Part shown: positions 8,897 to 15,434 of the stretch, one piece after another
How the letters are laid out: the number at the start of each line of letters is the position of its first letter
How positions within the stretch are numbered: the first letter of the stretch is position 1
DNA from: CAZPCZ01 sp964585225
GTDB lineage: Bacteria > Patescibacteriota > Patescibacteriia > JACPHY01
Assembly: GCA_964585225.1 (NCBI GenBank)
Contig: CAZPCZ010000003.1
Coordinates: 1-43,536, forward strand
Reading direction: 5' to 3'
DNA: 43,536 nt
Made by a program: the position numbers and the translations under genes
The notes under the pieces: generated by a model
Databases searched by the model: none
Told to the model about the DNA's origin: nothing
What the model saw: the letters and a program-made list of their open reading frames with translations, nothing else

Positions 8897-9232
8897 ATGT
8901 CTCGAGTTCCTGGCGCAGAACGTCCCGAAGCTCGTATGTTTTCGTTTGGGTTGCGAGTGGTTGCTGAAAACCCTGAGACCGGGAGACCTCCTGCCATTGC
9001 ATACGATGCCCAGAGCGAAGCCGAGGCTCGGGCGCTCACATTCGCCGTTCGGCAAGTCGGCGATCAAACCGGATGGTCATTGTTTCACGACGTTGATGCA
9101 GGCAAAACATCGGATTTCGTTGGGACACACTACTGGGTGGTTGAGGATCGAAATGTTTCGCAGAGTGATATTGCGGAACAGCTTCCATCCATCGCTCAAG
9201 TTGCATCGGAGCGTCTTACCGCTTCCAGGTAG
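8897..9232 (+). CDS. Hypothetical protein, less GC-rich codon use
   Basis: 111 aa from ATG 8897 (ATG 8936 is an alternative). A soluble alpha/beta pattern: FSFGLRVVAENPETGRPPAI, a helix SEAEARALTFAVRQVGDQTG, then FVGTHYWVVEDRNVSQSDIA. No family recognised. It uses many A/T third positions (GTT, GCT, GAA, CAA), unlike the neighbouring GC-ending genes, which may mark recent acquisition. It lies between mreB and a glycosyltransferase whose GTG is 9 nt downstream. An overlapping ORF in another frame (8880-9275) reads like a shadow. Confidence 0.55.
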   Translation: MSRVPGAERPEARMFSFGLRVVAENPETGRPPAIAYDAQSEAEARALTFAVRQVGDQTGWSLFHDVDAGKTSDFVGTHYWVVEDRNVSQSDIAEQLPSIAQVASERLTASR

Positions 9233-9240
9233 TTGTTGTT

Positions 9241-10494
9241 GTGATTCTCGCTATCGACGCCTCCCGCGCGACTGAGGAACGGAAAACGGGCGTGGGGTGG
9301 TACTGCTACCACCTCCTCGCACACCTGAAAGACGTAATCCCGCTCGATCAGCGGGTGATCTTGTATTCGGACCAACCGTTACCGGACGCGCTCACGCCAT
9401 GGCCGGGTCACTGGGAAGAGCGCATTCTCCGCTGGCCGCCCAAGGCTCCCTCTTCCCTCTTCACTCTTCACTCTTCACTTCCACGTTGGCCGATGTGGAG
9501 TCAGCTCGTTCTCGCGAACGCCGTACTCCGAGATCAACCCGACGCGCTCTTCGTCCCCGCGCACGTCATCCCATTCGGTCTCACGCTCGCACCGAGGAGC
9601 AGGCGCCCGAAGCTCATCACCACGATCCACGACGTCGTGTTCAAGCAATTCCCCGAGACGTACACTTGGCGCGAGCGGTTGTACGCAGATCATGCGACCA
9701 AGCTCGCAGTCCGCCATGCGGATCGCATCATCGTGCCGACGGAAGCGGTGAAGCGGGACCTTGAGCGATGGTACCGGTGCGATCCGGAGAAGGTGGCGGT
9801 GATCCACCACGGTGTGACCACCCCCGTCATTTCTGCGCCAAAGGCGCATCCGCCTTTGGCGGAGACCGAGCATGAAGTGGAGAAATCTCCGTCCGGATTG
9901 TCCGGAGATCTCTCGGCTCCGCTTCGCTACGCTCGAGATGACGAGAAAATTATTTTGTACGTTGGACGATTGGAGCACAAGAAGAACGTCGTGCGGATGA
10001 TTCAGTCGTTCGAACTCCTCGCAACTCGCAACTCGCAACTCGCAACTTTTCAGCTCGTCCTCACCGGCCCGCCGGGCCATGGGTACGAAGACGTGCGCGC
10101 AGCGATTGAGCGATCACCAGTCCGCGATCGCATCGTGACACCCGGCTGGGTCGACCAGAACGAGTACCACCGGTTGCTCTCGCGGGCGACCGCGTTCCTC
10201 TTCCCGACGCTCGGTGAAGGATTCGGGCTCCCGATTCTCGAGGCTTGTGCTTCCGGTGTGCCGGTCATCACGAGTAGGGGAGGAGCGCACGAGGAAGTCG
10301 CGGGCGACGCCGCATTGCTCGTGGATCCGCTCGATCCGCGTGCGATCGTCGACGCGATCGAGCGGCTGCTGCGCGACGGGAAACTCCACGCCGACCTCGT
10401 CCGGCGCGGCAAACAACGCGCATCCGGCCTCACGTGGCAACGCAGCGCTCAGCAGACCTGGAATGTTCTGCGGCAACATGTTCTGTCCATTTGA
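9241..10494 (+). CDS. GT4-type glycosyltransferase carrying in-frame repeat insertions
   Basis: 417 aa, GTG start 9241 (VILAIDASRATEERKTGVGW). The GT-B fold is clear: the N-terminal acceptor domain ends with TTIHDVVFKQFPETYTWRER and ADRIIVPTEAVKRDLERW; the C-terminal donor domain shows ILYVGRLEHKKNV, GWVDQNEYHRLLSRATAFLF and the EX7E-like site GEGFGLPILEACASGVPVI. These enzymes transfer a sugar from a nucleotide-sugar to lipid or glycan acceptors. Three stretches do not belong to the fold and match repeat DNA: residues about 69-81 (SSLFTLHSSL), about 197-235, and about 260-270 (LATRNSQLATF). All keep the frame, at loop positions between strands. Confidence 0.88.
   Translation: MILAIDASRATEERKTGVGWYCYHLLAHLKDVIPLDQRVILYSDQPLPDALTPWPGHWEERILRWPPKAPSSLFTLHSSLPRWPMWSQLVLANAVLRDQPDALFVPAHVIPFGLTLAPRSRRPKLITTIHDVVFKQFPETYTWRERLYADHATKLAVRHADRIIVPTEAVKRDLERWYRCDPEKVAVIHHGVTTPVISAPKAHPPLAETEHEVEKSPSGLSGDLSAPLRYARDDEKIILYVGRLEHKKNVVRMIQSFELLATRNSQLATFQLVLTGPPGHGYEDVRAAIERSPVRDRIVTPGWVDQNEYHRLLSRATAFLFPTLGEGFGLPILEACASGVPVITSRGGAHEEVAGDAALLVDPLDPRAIVDAIERLLRDGKLHADLVRRGKQRASGLTWQRSAQQTWNVLRQHVLSI
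9446..9483. repeat. In-frame low-complexity insertion 1 in the glycosyltransferase
   Basis: A run of TCTTCACTCTTCACTCTTCA-type units, C/T-rich on this strand, encoding SSLFTLHSSL. Similar CACTT/TTCAC strings occur at 14985-15032, 15402-15434 and 41474-41500. Confidence 0.65.
9829..9945. repeat. In-frame palindromic insertion 2 in the glycosyltransferase
   Basis: Begins with TCTGCGCCAAAGGCGCATCC and a near-inverted partner ending GGCGGAGA; the same 20-mer recurs beside the tmRNA (12421-12440). It continues with GAGATCTCTCGGCTCCGCTT and a CTACGCTCGAGATGACGA string. It encodes a Pro/Ser/Glu-rich loop of about 38 residues. Confidence 0.65.
10018..10050. repeat. In-frame tandem insertion 3 in the glycosyltransferase (CAACTCG units)
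   Basis: Four tandem units of the type GCAACTC encode LATRNSQLATF between the ELL helix and the FQLVLTG strand. Confidence 0.65.
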
Positions 10495-10519
10495 CAACAG
10501 TTTTTAGAGCCTGTAACCT
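10491..10519 (+). promoter_or_regulatory. Sigma-70-type promoter before the TrmB-family gene
   Basis: TTGACA at 10491-10496, a 17-nt spacer, then TAACCT at 10514-10519, about 70 nt before ATG 10590. Confidence 0.55.
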
Positions 10520-10589
10520 TGGATCAGTATCCGCATATCCCCGCCACAAGCTTCGCATGTTGGCGGGCAGGCAGTGATGACATCAGCCT

Positions 10590-11360
10590 ATGAATCCCGC
10601 GCTCGAACGCGAACTCATGAAGCTCGGGCTCTCCGAGAAGGAGGCGCGGGTGTACCTCTCGGCGCTTGAGCTCGGGCCGCACCCGGTGCAGGACATCGCG
10701 AGGAAGGCGAGCGTGAACCGTGCGACGACGTACGTCATGATCGAGGGACTCATGCAGCGTGGGCTCATGACATCATTCGAGCGCGGGAAGAAGCGACTGT
10801 TCTCCGTCGAGCCACCGGATCGCCTCCTCTCGATCGTCCGCGTGAAGGAGCGTGAACTCCAAGAGCAGGAGCGTGAGTTCTCCCAGGTCCTCCCGGAGCT
10901 CCGTGCGATCCTCGCGACGTCGGGTGAGCGCCCGCGCGTGCGGTTCTTTGAGGGCGCGGAGGGGCTGCGCGCGATTCGTGAAGAGATCCTCGCGACGGAC
11001 GCGAAGGAGATGTGGTCGGTGATGGAGCCGATCCGGCAGCACCCGGTGTTTAGTCCGCAGGAGACACAGGAGTACGATCGGAAGCTTCGCGAGAAGGGGA
11101 TCAAGGGGTTCCTCATCCACGTCGGAGAGCATCTCGGAGACGATGTACACCGGCAGTACGCACACTGGGAGTTCCGCCATGTCCCCGCCGATCGCTTCCC
11201 GGTGAAGGGCGAGGTGACGATTTTCGGAAACAAGATCTTCGCATTCACGCACGGCGGGAAGCTCCTCGGTGCGGTCATCGAGAGCGAGGAGCTCGCGGGG
11301 ACGCTCCGTTCGATCTTCAAGCTCGCGTGGCAGGGGGCGACCCCTCCGCGTACCGCATGA
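10590..11360 (+). CDS. TrmB-family transcriptional regulator
   Basis: 256 aa. The N-terminal winged helix is typical of TrmB (LMKLGLSEKEARVYLSALEL, then VQDIARKASVNRATTYVMIE, residues about 8-60). A coiled helix (RVKERELQEQEREFSQVLPE) leads to a PLD-like effector domain (RVRFFEGAEGLRAIREEILA through FTHGGKLLGAVIESEELA). Such proteins are abundant in Patescibacteria and archaea; sugar sensing is known for archaeal TrmB, but the ligand here is unknown. Its own promoter and downstream hairpin make it a monocistronic unit. Confidence 0.85.
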   Translation: MNPALERELMKLGLSEKEARVYLSALELGPHPVQDIARKASVNRATTYVMIEGLMQRGLMTSFERGKKRLFSVEPPDRLLSIVRVKERELQEQEREFSQVLPELRAILATSGERPRVRFFEGAEGLRAIREEILATDAKEMWSVMEPIRQHPVFSPQETQEYDRKLREKGIKGFLIHVGEHLGDDVHRQYAHWEFRHVPADRFPVKGEVTIFGNKIFAFTHGGKLLGAVIESEELAGTLRSIFKLAWQGATPPRTA

Positions 11361-11383
11361 CGAGCAGCTGATCGCAACGTAAT

Positions 11384-11411
11384 CACCCAGCCCTGAGCAA
11401 GGGGCTGGGTG
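11384..11411. terminator. Hairpin after the TrmB-family gene
   Basis: CACCCAGCCC pairs with GGGCTGGGTG across an 8-nt loop, 23 nt past the stop. The following U-tract is poor (TCATGT), so it is a weak terminator call; it lies between convergent genes. Confidence 0.5.
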
Positions 11412-11473
11412 TCATGTGTGGCGGTGTCGATCATCGGTCAGGATCGGGGCTCCGTGGGGAGCGTCGTGCCGGA

Positions 11474-11710
11474 TCAGTTCAGGAGCGCGTGTTCCGGCGT
11501 CGCGCGGTGCAGCTCCGGGATCTCGTCGTCGGCGCGTTCGATGCGGTCGTCTCCGGCGTTGCGGAGATGGTCTGGACATCGGTACGCGTTGCGTCGAGCG
11601 AACTCCGTGGGCGCGGCGTTGCCGCCCCATGGTCCACCGGACGCGACGACCGGTTGCGCGCGTGCCATCCCCCCACGTTCCTCTGTCCTGCTGCTGCTCA
11701 CCTCGAACAT
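11474..11710 (-). CDS. Small hypothetical protein with strong RBS
   Basis: 78 aa (MFEVSSSRTEERGGMARAQP...). The main evidence is the start: AAAAAGGAGG ends 7 nt before ATG 11710, the best Shine-Dalgarno in the neighbourhood, preceded by a near-consensus promoter on the same strand (11863-11891). The product is hydrophilic, Arg/Glu-rich, probably disordered, with no TM segment and no recognised domain. The roughly 145-nt leader is unusually long for such a short gene. Several overlapping ORFs exist on both strands, so codon-level support is weak. Confidence 0.5.
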   Translation of the reverse strand: MFEVSSSRTEERGGMARAQPVVASGGPWGGNAAPTEFARRNAYRCPDHLRNAGDDRIERADDEIPELHRATPEHALLN

Positions 11711-11862
11711 GATCGAACCTCCTTTTTCGTTTTCGTGGAGGTCTTGAGCGTCCGCGCACCGCGAATCACGTTGCTAACCGAACCCGTCATGCTGTCCAGA
11801 ACCACACGGTGCACCGCTTGACCTCACCACCACTTGGAAACGAGCTCACTGCTCGTAGCTCG

Positions 11863-11891
11863 ACGGTAGCATGGGCGACGAAATGTGTCAA
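11863..11891 (-). promoter_or_regulatory. Sigma-70-type promoter for the small minus-strand gene
   Basis: On the minus strand: TTGACA (11891-11886), 17-nt spacer, TACCGT (11868-11863). It predicts a leader of about 145 nt before ATG 11710. Together with the tmRNA promoter it accounts for most of the 347-nt gap between these genes. Confidence 0.7.
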
Positions 11892-12005
11892 GAGCGTAAG
11901 ACAGCGATAAGATTTTTCGCTTCATGAAGCCAACCATCACGCGCACTTGTCTTGGCTGACCATTGGCCATTTCAAGGCGTCATGACGTAGAAATGACGGC
12001 GCTGG

Positions 12006-12034
12006 TTGACACCGGATGCGGATCGTGCTACCAT
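12006..12034 (+). promoter_or_regulatory. tmRNA promoter
   Basis: TTGACA (12006-12011), 17-nt spacer, TACCAT (12029-12034). The predicted start is about 17 nt before the mature tmRNA 5' end. Confidence 0.75.
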
Positions 12035-12057
12035 GAACATCGTGATCCTTCCCCATC

Positions 12058-12411
12058 GGGGGCGAACAGGTTTCGACGGGAGTACGAAGCGAAGAGGCGC
12101 GTGCTGGGGTCCCCGCAGACCTCGTAAAAAATGCGGGAAACAACAACTGGCAACCAGCCGGTCCTCGCCGCGGCCTAGCGCCACGGCCGTCCCCCGCGGC
12201 TTCCGTCTGGAGCTGCGGTGTGGGCGCCACAATCAGACTGCGCTCGTAGGAACCCATTCCTGAGGGGCCCTACAAGCTAAGACAAAGCAGGATCGGTTCG
12301 AGGGAGCCCGCTGACCGGCGCCCGAGAACTTAAACCAAATGGTTGGCTACGCACGTAGTGCCTCAAGCAGAGTACGCTCGGACCCGGGTTCAATTCCCGG
12401 CGCCTCCACCA
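12058..12411 (+). ncRNA. ssrA: tmRNA (ssrA)
   Basis: The 5' end GGGGGCGAACAGGTTTCGAC is the classical tmRNA opening. The 3' end (CCGGG stem, TTCAATT loop, then CGCCTCC, discriminator A and encoded CCA at 12409-12411) is tRNA-like and pairs with GGGGGCG. About 354 nt is normal for one-piece tmRNA. tmRNA with SmpB rescues stalled ribosomes and tags the nascent peptide. The reading frame that ends in a proper degron codes ETTTGNQPVLAAA and stops at TAG 12176-12178. The frame starting GCG GGA AAC instead stays open for over 35 codons, so the resume codon is not certain. Confidence 0.93.
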
Positions 12412-12412
12412 C

Positions 12413-12490
12413 ACCCGGGTTCTGCGCCAAAGGCGCATCCCCTCCAGAGGCGGGCAAGCGCCTCTGGCGGAGATTCCCGGCGCCTCCACC
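12413..12490 (+). repeat. Second copy of the tmRNA 3' end split by a palindromic repeat
   Basis: Immediately after the tmRNA CCA, ACCCGGGTT (12413-12421) and ATTCCCGGCGCCTCCACC (12473-12490) repeat the last tmRNA T-arm/acceptor segment. Between them sits about 51 nt beginning CTGCGCCAAAGGCGCATCC and ending GCGCCTCTGGCGGAG, the same family as the insertion at 9829. The insertion falls at the T-loop position of the duplicate. Confidence 0.8.
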
Positions 12491-12493
12491 GAT

Positions 12494-12572
12494 GCGCTTA
12501 TAGCTCAGATGGGTCAAGAGCGCGCGACTGATAATCGCGAGGGCGGTGATTCCCGATCACCTAGGCGCACCA
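12494..12572 (+). tRNA. tRNA-Ile (GAT anticodon), encoded CCA
   Basis: Acceptor GCGCTTA pairs with TAGGCGC, discriminator A and encoded CCA. D-arm GCTC/GAGC; anticodon stem CGCGA/TCGCG with loop CTGATAA, giving anticodon GAT. The T stem GGTGA/TCACC is perfect, but its loop reads TTCCCGA instead of the usual TTCRANY, so A58 is absent. A T-run (CTCTTTTT) follows at once and may terminate a tmRNA-tRNA transcript. The gene follows the split tmRNA-end duplicate by 3 nt. Confidence 0.82.
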
Positions 12573-12747
12573 CTCTTTTTGAACGGACAGTCCGTGAGAG
12601 TACCGCGCGACACGGCGCGTCGTTCGTCGCGGTATGTTGACCACGTGCCCTCAGTGCGCCGCAAGCGCACCTCGCCCTGCGGGGCGAGTACGAGGTCGGT
12701 GCAGTTCGCCGTCAGGTGTGTCCGCACCGTGCTGTCCGACGTTTTTC
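12573..12747 (+). other. Hairpin-rich spacer, possible structured RNA
   Basis: No convincing ORF. Consecutive stems can be drawn: TACCGCG with CGCGGTA (about 12600-12634), GTGCGC with GCGCAC (about 12655-12671), CTCGCCC with GGGCGAG (about 12673-12691), and CGGTGC with GCACCG (about 12698-12730), then GTTTTT. It does not carry the SRP RNA, 6S or T-box signatures I know. It could be an unannotated small RNA or simply GC-rich spacer. Confidence 0.3.
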
Positions 12748-12786
12748 GACCGTCCCGGCCTCACCGCCGGGCGGTCTTCCTTTCTG
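12748..12786 (+). terminator. Intrinsic terminator upstream of holB
   Basis: GACCG plus CCCGGC (one bulged T) pairs with GCCGGG plus CGGTC around a 6-nt loop, followed by TTCCTTTCT. Confidence 0.65.
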
Positions 12787-12787
12787 G

Positions 12788-12793
12788 TATACT
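12788..12793 (+). promoter_or_regulatory. -10 box (TATACT) eight bases before holB
   Basis: TATACT, 8 nt, then ATG 12802. It predicts a leaderless or nearly leaderless transcript; there is no Shine-Dalgarno. Confidence 0.5.
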
Positions 12794-12801
12794 CGACGTA
12801 C

Positions 12802-13809
12802 ATGGATCCCATCATCGGCCATTCAGAAATCATCTCGACATTCGATCGTTTGGTGACGACCGAGCGGCTCGGGCATGCGTACGTGCTCGTGGGGCCGACC
12901 GGCGTTGGGAAGGCGACCGTGGCGAGGTGGGTAGCGAAACGCGTACTGTGTGAGCGGGTCACTCACACTTCCTCTCCCCCTCCAGCTCCCCCTCTGGGAG
13001 AGGGGGAGAATTGGCCGTGCGACCAGTGCGAAGCATGCGCGGCAGTTGCACGAGGGGGGCACCCCGATGTCTCCATCCTTCGCGCAGATGGGGCGGCGAT
13101 TGGAATTGACGCCGTGCGCGAGTGGACGACCGCGCTCAGCCGCACGTCATTGTTCGCTGGTTGGAAGGTTGGTATCGTGGAAGGAGCGGAGTCGCTGACC
13201 GAAGAGGCGGCGAACGCGTGCCTGAAGGCCATCGAGGAGCCGACGGCGAAGACGCTCATCCTCCTCACGGCAACGAATCGGCGCGCGGTGCTCCCAACCA
13301 TCGCCTCACGCTGCGCAATGGTCGCCTGCCGACGCGTCCCGCGCGCAGCGCTTGAAGCGGCGCTCGGCGAGCGCGGGGCCGCATCCAATGAGGCGCGCAC
13401 GATTGCGGAAACGGCCGATGGATGCCCTGGAGCCGCGATGACGCTGCTCGAGAACCCGGAGCACCGTCGAGAAGCCGAGGAGCTCCAGCAAGCAGCGCGG
13501 GCGGCGATCAGTGGTTTCTGGACTGAGCGACTCCGTCGCATAGACGCGTTGTTCCGTGATCGCGGGAGCGACCGATCGGCGGCGGCACAGTCAGCGCTGC
13601 GGTTCATCGCTGCGTTCCGTTCCTTCGGTCACCAGCAGCTCCGGTCAACCGGTTCGGCGACGCCGGAGTTCTCCCGATGGATGGAGCTCCTCGCACGCGC
13701 GCCGGATCACCTCGCGGCGAACGTCAATCCGCGACTGCTGCTTGAGACGATTGTGGTGACGTGCCCCACCGAAATTCCTAATGACGAATTTCTAATTTCT
13801 AATCAATGA
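12802..13809 (+). CDS. holB: DNA polymerase III delta' subunit (HolB-like clamp loader ATPase)
   Basis: 335 aa from ATG 12802. Walker A GPTGVGKATVARW (residues about 31-43), a zinc module, EAANACLKAIEEP and the SRC region TIASRCAMVACRR identify a clamp-loader AAA+ subunit; the lack of a long C-terminal tau region favours delta' over gamma/tau. It loads the sliding clamp with DnaX and HolA. Two stretches look like repeat DNA: about 14 Pro/Gly/Glu-rich residues (SSPPPAPPLGEGEN) between the first zinc Cys and CDQCEAC, and the C-terminal tail TEIPNDEFLISNQ, which is read from the inverted-repeat element that also supplies the stop codon. Using an earlier start would run through the hairpin spacer. 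Confidence 0.87.
   Translation: MDPIIGHSEIISTFDRLVTTERLGHAYVLVGPTGVGKATVARWVAKRVLCERVTHTSSPPPAPPLGEGENWPCDQCEACAAVARGGHPDVSILRADGAAIGIDAVREWTTALSRTSLFAGWKVGIVEGAESLTEEAANACLKAIEEPTAKTLILLTATNRRAVLPTIASRCAMVACRRVPRAALEAALGERGAASNEARTIAETADGCPGAAMTLLENPEHRREAEELQQAARAAISGFWTERLRRIDALFRDRGSDRSAAAQSALRFIAAFRSFGHQQLRSTGSATPEFSRWMELLARAPDHLAANVNPRLLLETIVVTCPTEIPNDEFLISNQ
12966..13012. repeat. In-frame low-complexity insertion in holB
   Basis: A CTCTCCCCCTCCAGCTCCCC string and its near-inverted partner CTGGGAGAGGGGGAGAA. The same CCCCTC/GAGGGGG family occurs in murC at 36094-36198 and 36593-36680. Confidence 0.65.
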
Positions 13810-13912
13810 CCAATCCCCAATAACCTAATGACGAGTCCGCGTATCCAAAAGTTGGACATTCAGGCATTGGGATTTGATTAGGTCAATTAGGAATTAGAGC
13901 AATTAGAAATTC
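13771..13912. repeat. Inverted-repeat intergenic element, sister of the one at 7746
   Basis: Left arm 13771-13805 (AATTCCTAATGACGAATTTC and onward) and right arm 13874-13912 (TTGATTAGG through GAAATTCC) are imperfect inverted copies. It shares TTTCTAATCAATGACCAAT with the 7746 element. The holB C-terminus is translated from its left arm. The middle holds TCCAAAAGTTGGACA. Confidence 0.8.
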
Positions 13913-13925
13913 CTACACGGGTCCT

Positions 13926-14984
13926 ATGCGTACGCGAACAGTGGTAGCCGGCCTTCTCCTCGCGCTCACCCTCATGGGTGCTGGCTGCATCTCATTCAAG
14001 GGGAGCACGAAAGCAGATGGCGGTTTGTACTTCACGAGTGATCGTGGAGAGAAATGGGTGCCGCGCGGCGCGATCCCAACAACATCCGGCCAGAAGCAGA
14101 CGCTCGGGAACACGAACATCCGAAACATCACGCAGGATGCGCAGGACCTCAAAGCGATCTACGTCGGGACGGATGCCCAAGGCGCATTCTACACCTGGGA
14201 TGGCGGTGAGAGCTGGTTCCCGCTCGGGCAACCGTTCGCCGGCGCGCCCGTTGATGCGATCGCCGTCCACCCGAAGGAGAAGTGCTCGCTGTTCGTCGCC
14301 GCGGGGAAGAAGGTGTTCCGCTCGTCCGACTGCGCGCGGAGTTGGCAGTCGAGCGACTTTGACGTCACCGTGTCCGCCCTCGCGATCGACTCGACATCCC
14401 CGTCCACGCTGTACGTCGGGAATACGCGGGGCGACATTTTGAAGAGCACGGATGGCGGGAAGAGCTGGCGCGCGATCCATCGGCTCGACAATCGGATCGA
14501 GCGCATCCTCATTGCGCCACCGGCCGGGAGCGGTGCGAAGCCGATCGTGTACGTCGCAACGAAGTCCGCCGGCATCTACCGGAGCCCTGATGAGGGAACG
14601 ACGTGGTCGGACCTCCGACGGGGTCTCGAGGAATTCCCAGCCGCCTTCGAGCACCGATCGCTCATCCTTGCGCCGGAGACGCCGGGCACGCTCCTCTACG
14701 CCTCGAAGTACGGCATCCTCCGATCGGTTGACGCCGGGGTCACCTGGCAGCCGCTCACGCTCATCACCGCGCCGGGCACCGTGGACATCACGAGCCTCGC
14801 CGTGAACCCGCGAGAGAGCGACGAGATCGTCTACGCGACCTCCTCGACGTTCTACAAGACGTCCGATGGTGGCCGGAACTGGATCTCGAAGAAACTTCCG
14901 ACCTCGCGCCAGGCATCCGTCATGTACGTCGACCAGGCGGATGGGAAGGCGATCTGGATGGGGACGAGGAAGATTGAGAAGTGA
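13926..14984 (+). CDS. Lipoprotein with BNR/VPS10-like beta-propeller repeats
   Basis: 352 aa. Signal peptide MRTRTVVAGLLLALTLMGAG with lipobox MGAGC (Cys about residue 21) predicts a secreted lipid-anchored protein. At least five propeller blades with Asp-box-like motifs follow: YFTSDRGEKWVPRG, YTWDGGESWFPLG, KSTDGGKSWRAIHR, RSPDEGTTWSDLRR, RSVDAGVTWQPLT, KTSDGGRNWISKK. Such sortilin/YCF48-type propellers usually mediate protein or glycan binding. No catalytic residues can be proposed. It stands alone after a repeat element. Confidence 0.85.
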   Translation: MRTRTVVAGLLLALTLMGAGCISFKGSTKADGGLYFTSDRGEKWVPRGAIPTTSGQKQTLGNTNIRNITQDAQDLKAIYVGTDAQGAFYTWDGGESWFPLGQPFAGAPVDAIAVHPKEKCSLFVAAGKKVFRSSDCARSWQSSDFDVTVSALAIDSTSPSTLYVGNTRGDILKSTDGGKSWRAIHRLDNRIERILIAPPAGSGAKPIVYVATKSAGIYRSPDEGTTWSDLRRGLEEFPAAFEHRSLILAPETPGTLLYASKYGILRSVDAGVTWQPLTLITAPGTVDITSLAVNPRESDEIVYATSSTFYKTSDGGRNWISKKLPTSRQASVMYVDQADGKAIWMGTRKIEK

Positions 14985-15032
14985 AGAGGGAAGAGGGATG
15001 AGTTCAAAGTTAAAGGCGAAAAATAATAAGGT
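14985..15032. repeat. AG-rich repeat upstream of the four-helix-bundle gene
   Basis: Purine-rich AAGTGAAGAGGGAAGAGGGA followed by GTTAAAGGCGAAAAATAATA; strand-complementary in character to the downstream CT-rich repeat at 15402-15434, so the gene between them is bracketed by inverted low-complexity sequence. Confidence 0.5.
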
Positions 15033-15401
15033 ATGGAGAATCGGGAGTTCGCAGAGGCGATGCAGCGGCGGACGAAGCAGTACGCATTACGTACGTTCAA
15101 GCTCATCGAGGCGCTACCGAGGACAGCAGTCGCGCGGGTCATCGCGCAGCAACTGATTCGTGCCGCGACGTCTATCGGAGCGAATTACCGTGCGGCATGT
15201 CGAGCGCGCTCGATCGCAGAGTTCACCGCGAAGCTGGGCATCGTCATCGAAGAAGCCGACGAGTGCATCTACTGGGTCGAACTGATCATTGAAGGGAAGT
15301 TGCTCCGTCGGGAACTCGTTGAATCATTACTGCGCGAGACACGGGAACTCCTCGCGGTGATGATCTCCGCGCGCAAGACCACGCAGCGCACTCATCGGTA
15401 A
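15033..15401 (+). CDS. Four-helix bundle protein (S23-like)
   Basis: 122 aa, all helical. The family pattern is clear: NREFAEAMQRRTKQYALRTF near the start, then AQQLIRAATSIGANYRAACR, the most conserved element (usually QLLRSATSIGANYxEA), and EEADECIYWVELIIEGKLL. These proteins were first seen in 23S rRNA intervening sequences and form pentameric bundles; their function is unknown and they are often scattered by transfer. Here it sits between a lipoprotein gene and frr, bracketed by low-complexity repeats, which fits a mobile cassette (inference). Confidence 0.88.
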   Translation: MENREFAEAMQRRTKQYALRTFKLIEALPRTAVARVIAQQLIRAATSIGANYRAACRARSIAEFTAKLGIVIEEADECIYWVELIIEGKLLRRELVESLLRETRELLAVMISARKTTQRTHR

Positions 15402-15434
15402 CTTTTCACTTGTACCTTTTCACTTTTCACTCCC
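15402..15434. repeat. CT-rich repeat between the four-helix-bundle gene and frr
   Basis: AACTTTTCACTTGTACCTTT then TCACTTTTCACTCCC ends directly at the frr ATG, so frr has no Shine-Dalgarno of the usual kind. Confidence 0.55.

Noticed and set aside
12600..12640. T-box-like GTACCGCG string upstream of holB
   Set aside because: The full AGGGTGGNACCGCG motif and a specifier stem are absent, and the downstream gene is not an amino-acid gene.
12640..12747. SRP RNA (4.5S) candidate
   Set aside because: Stem-loops are present but the invariant GGAAG...GCAGC apical motif is not.
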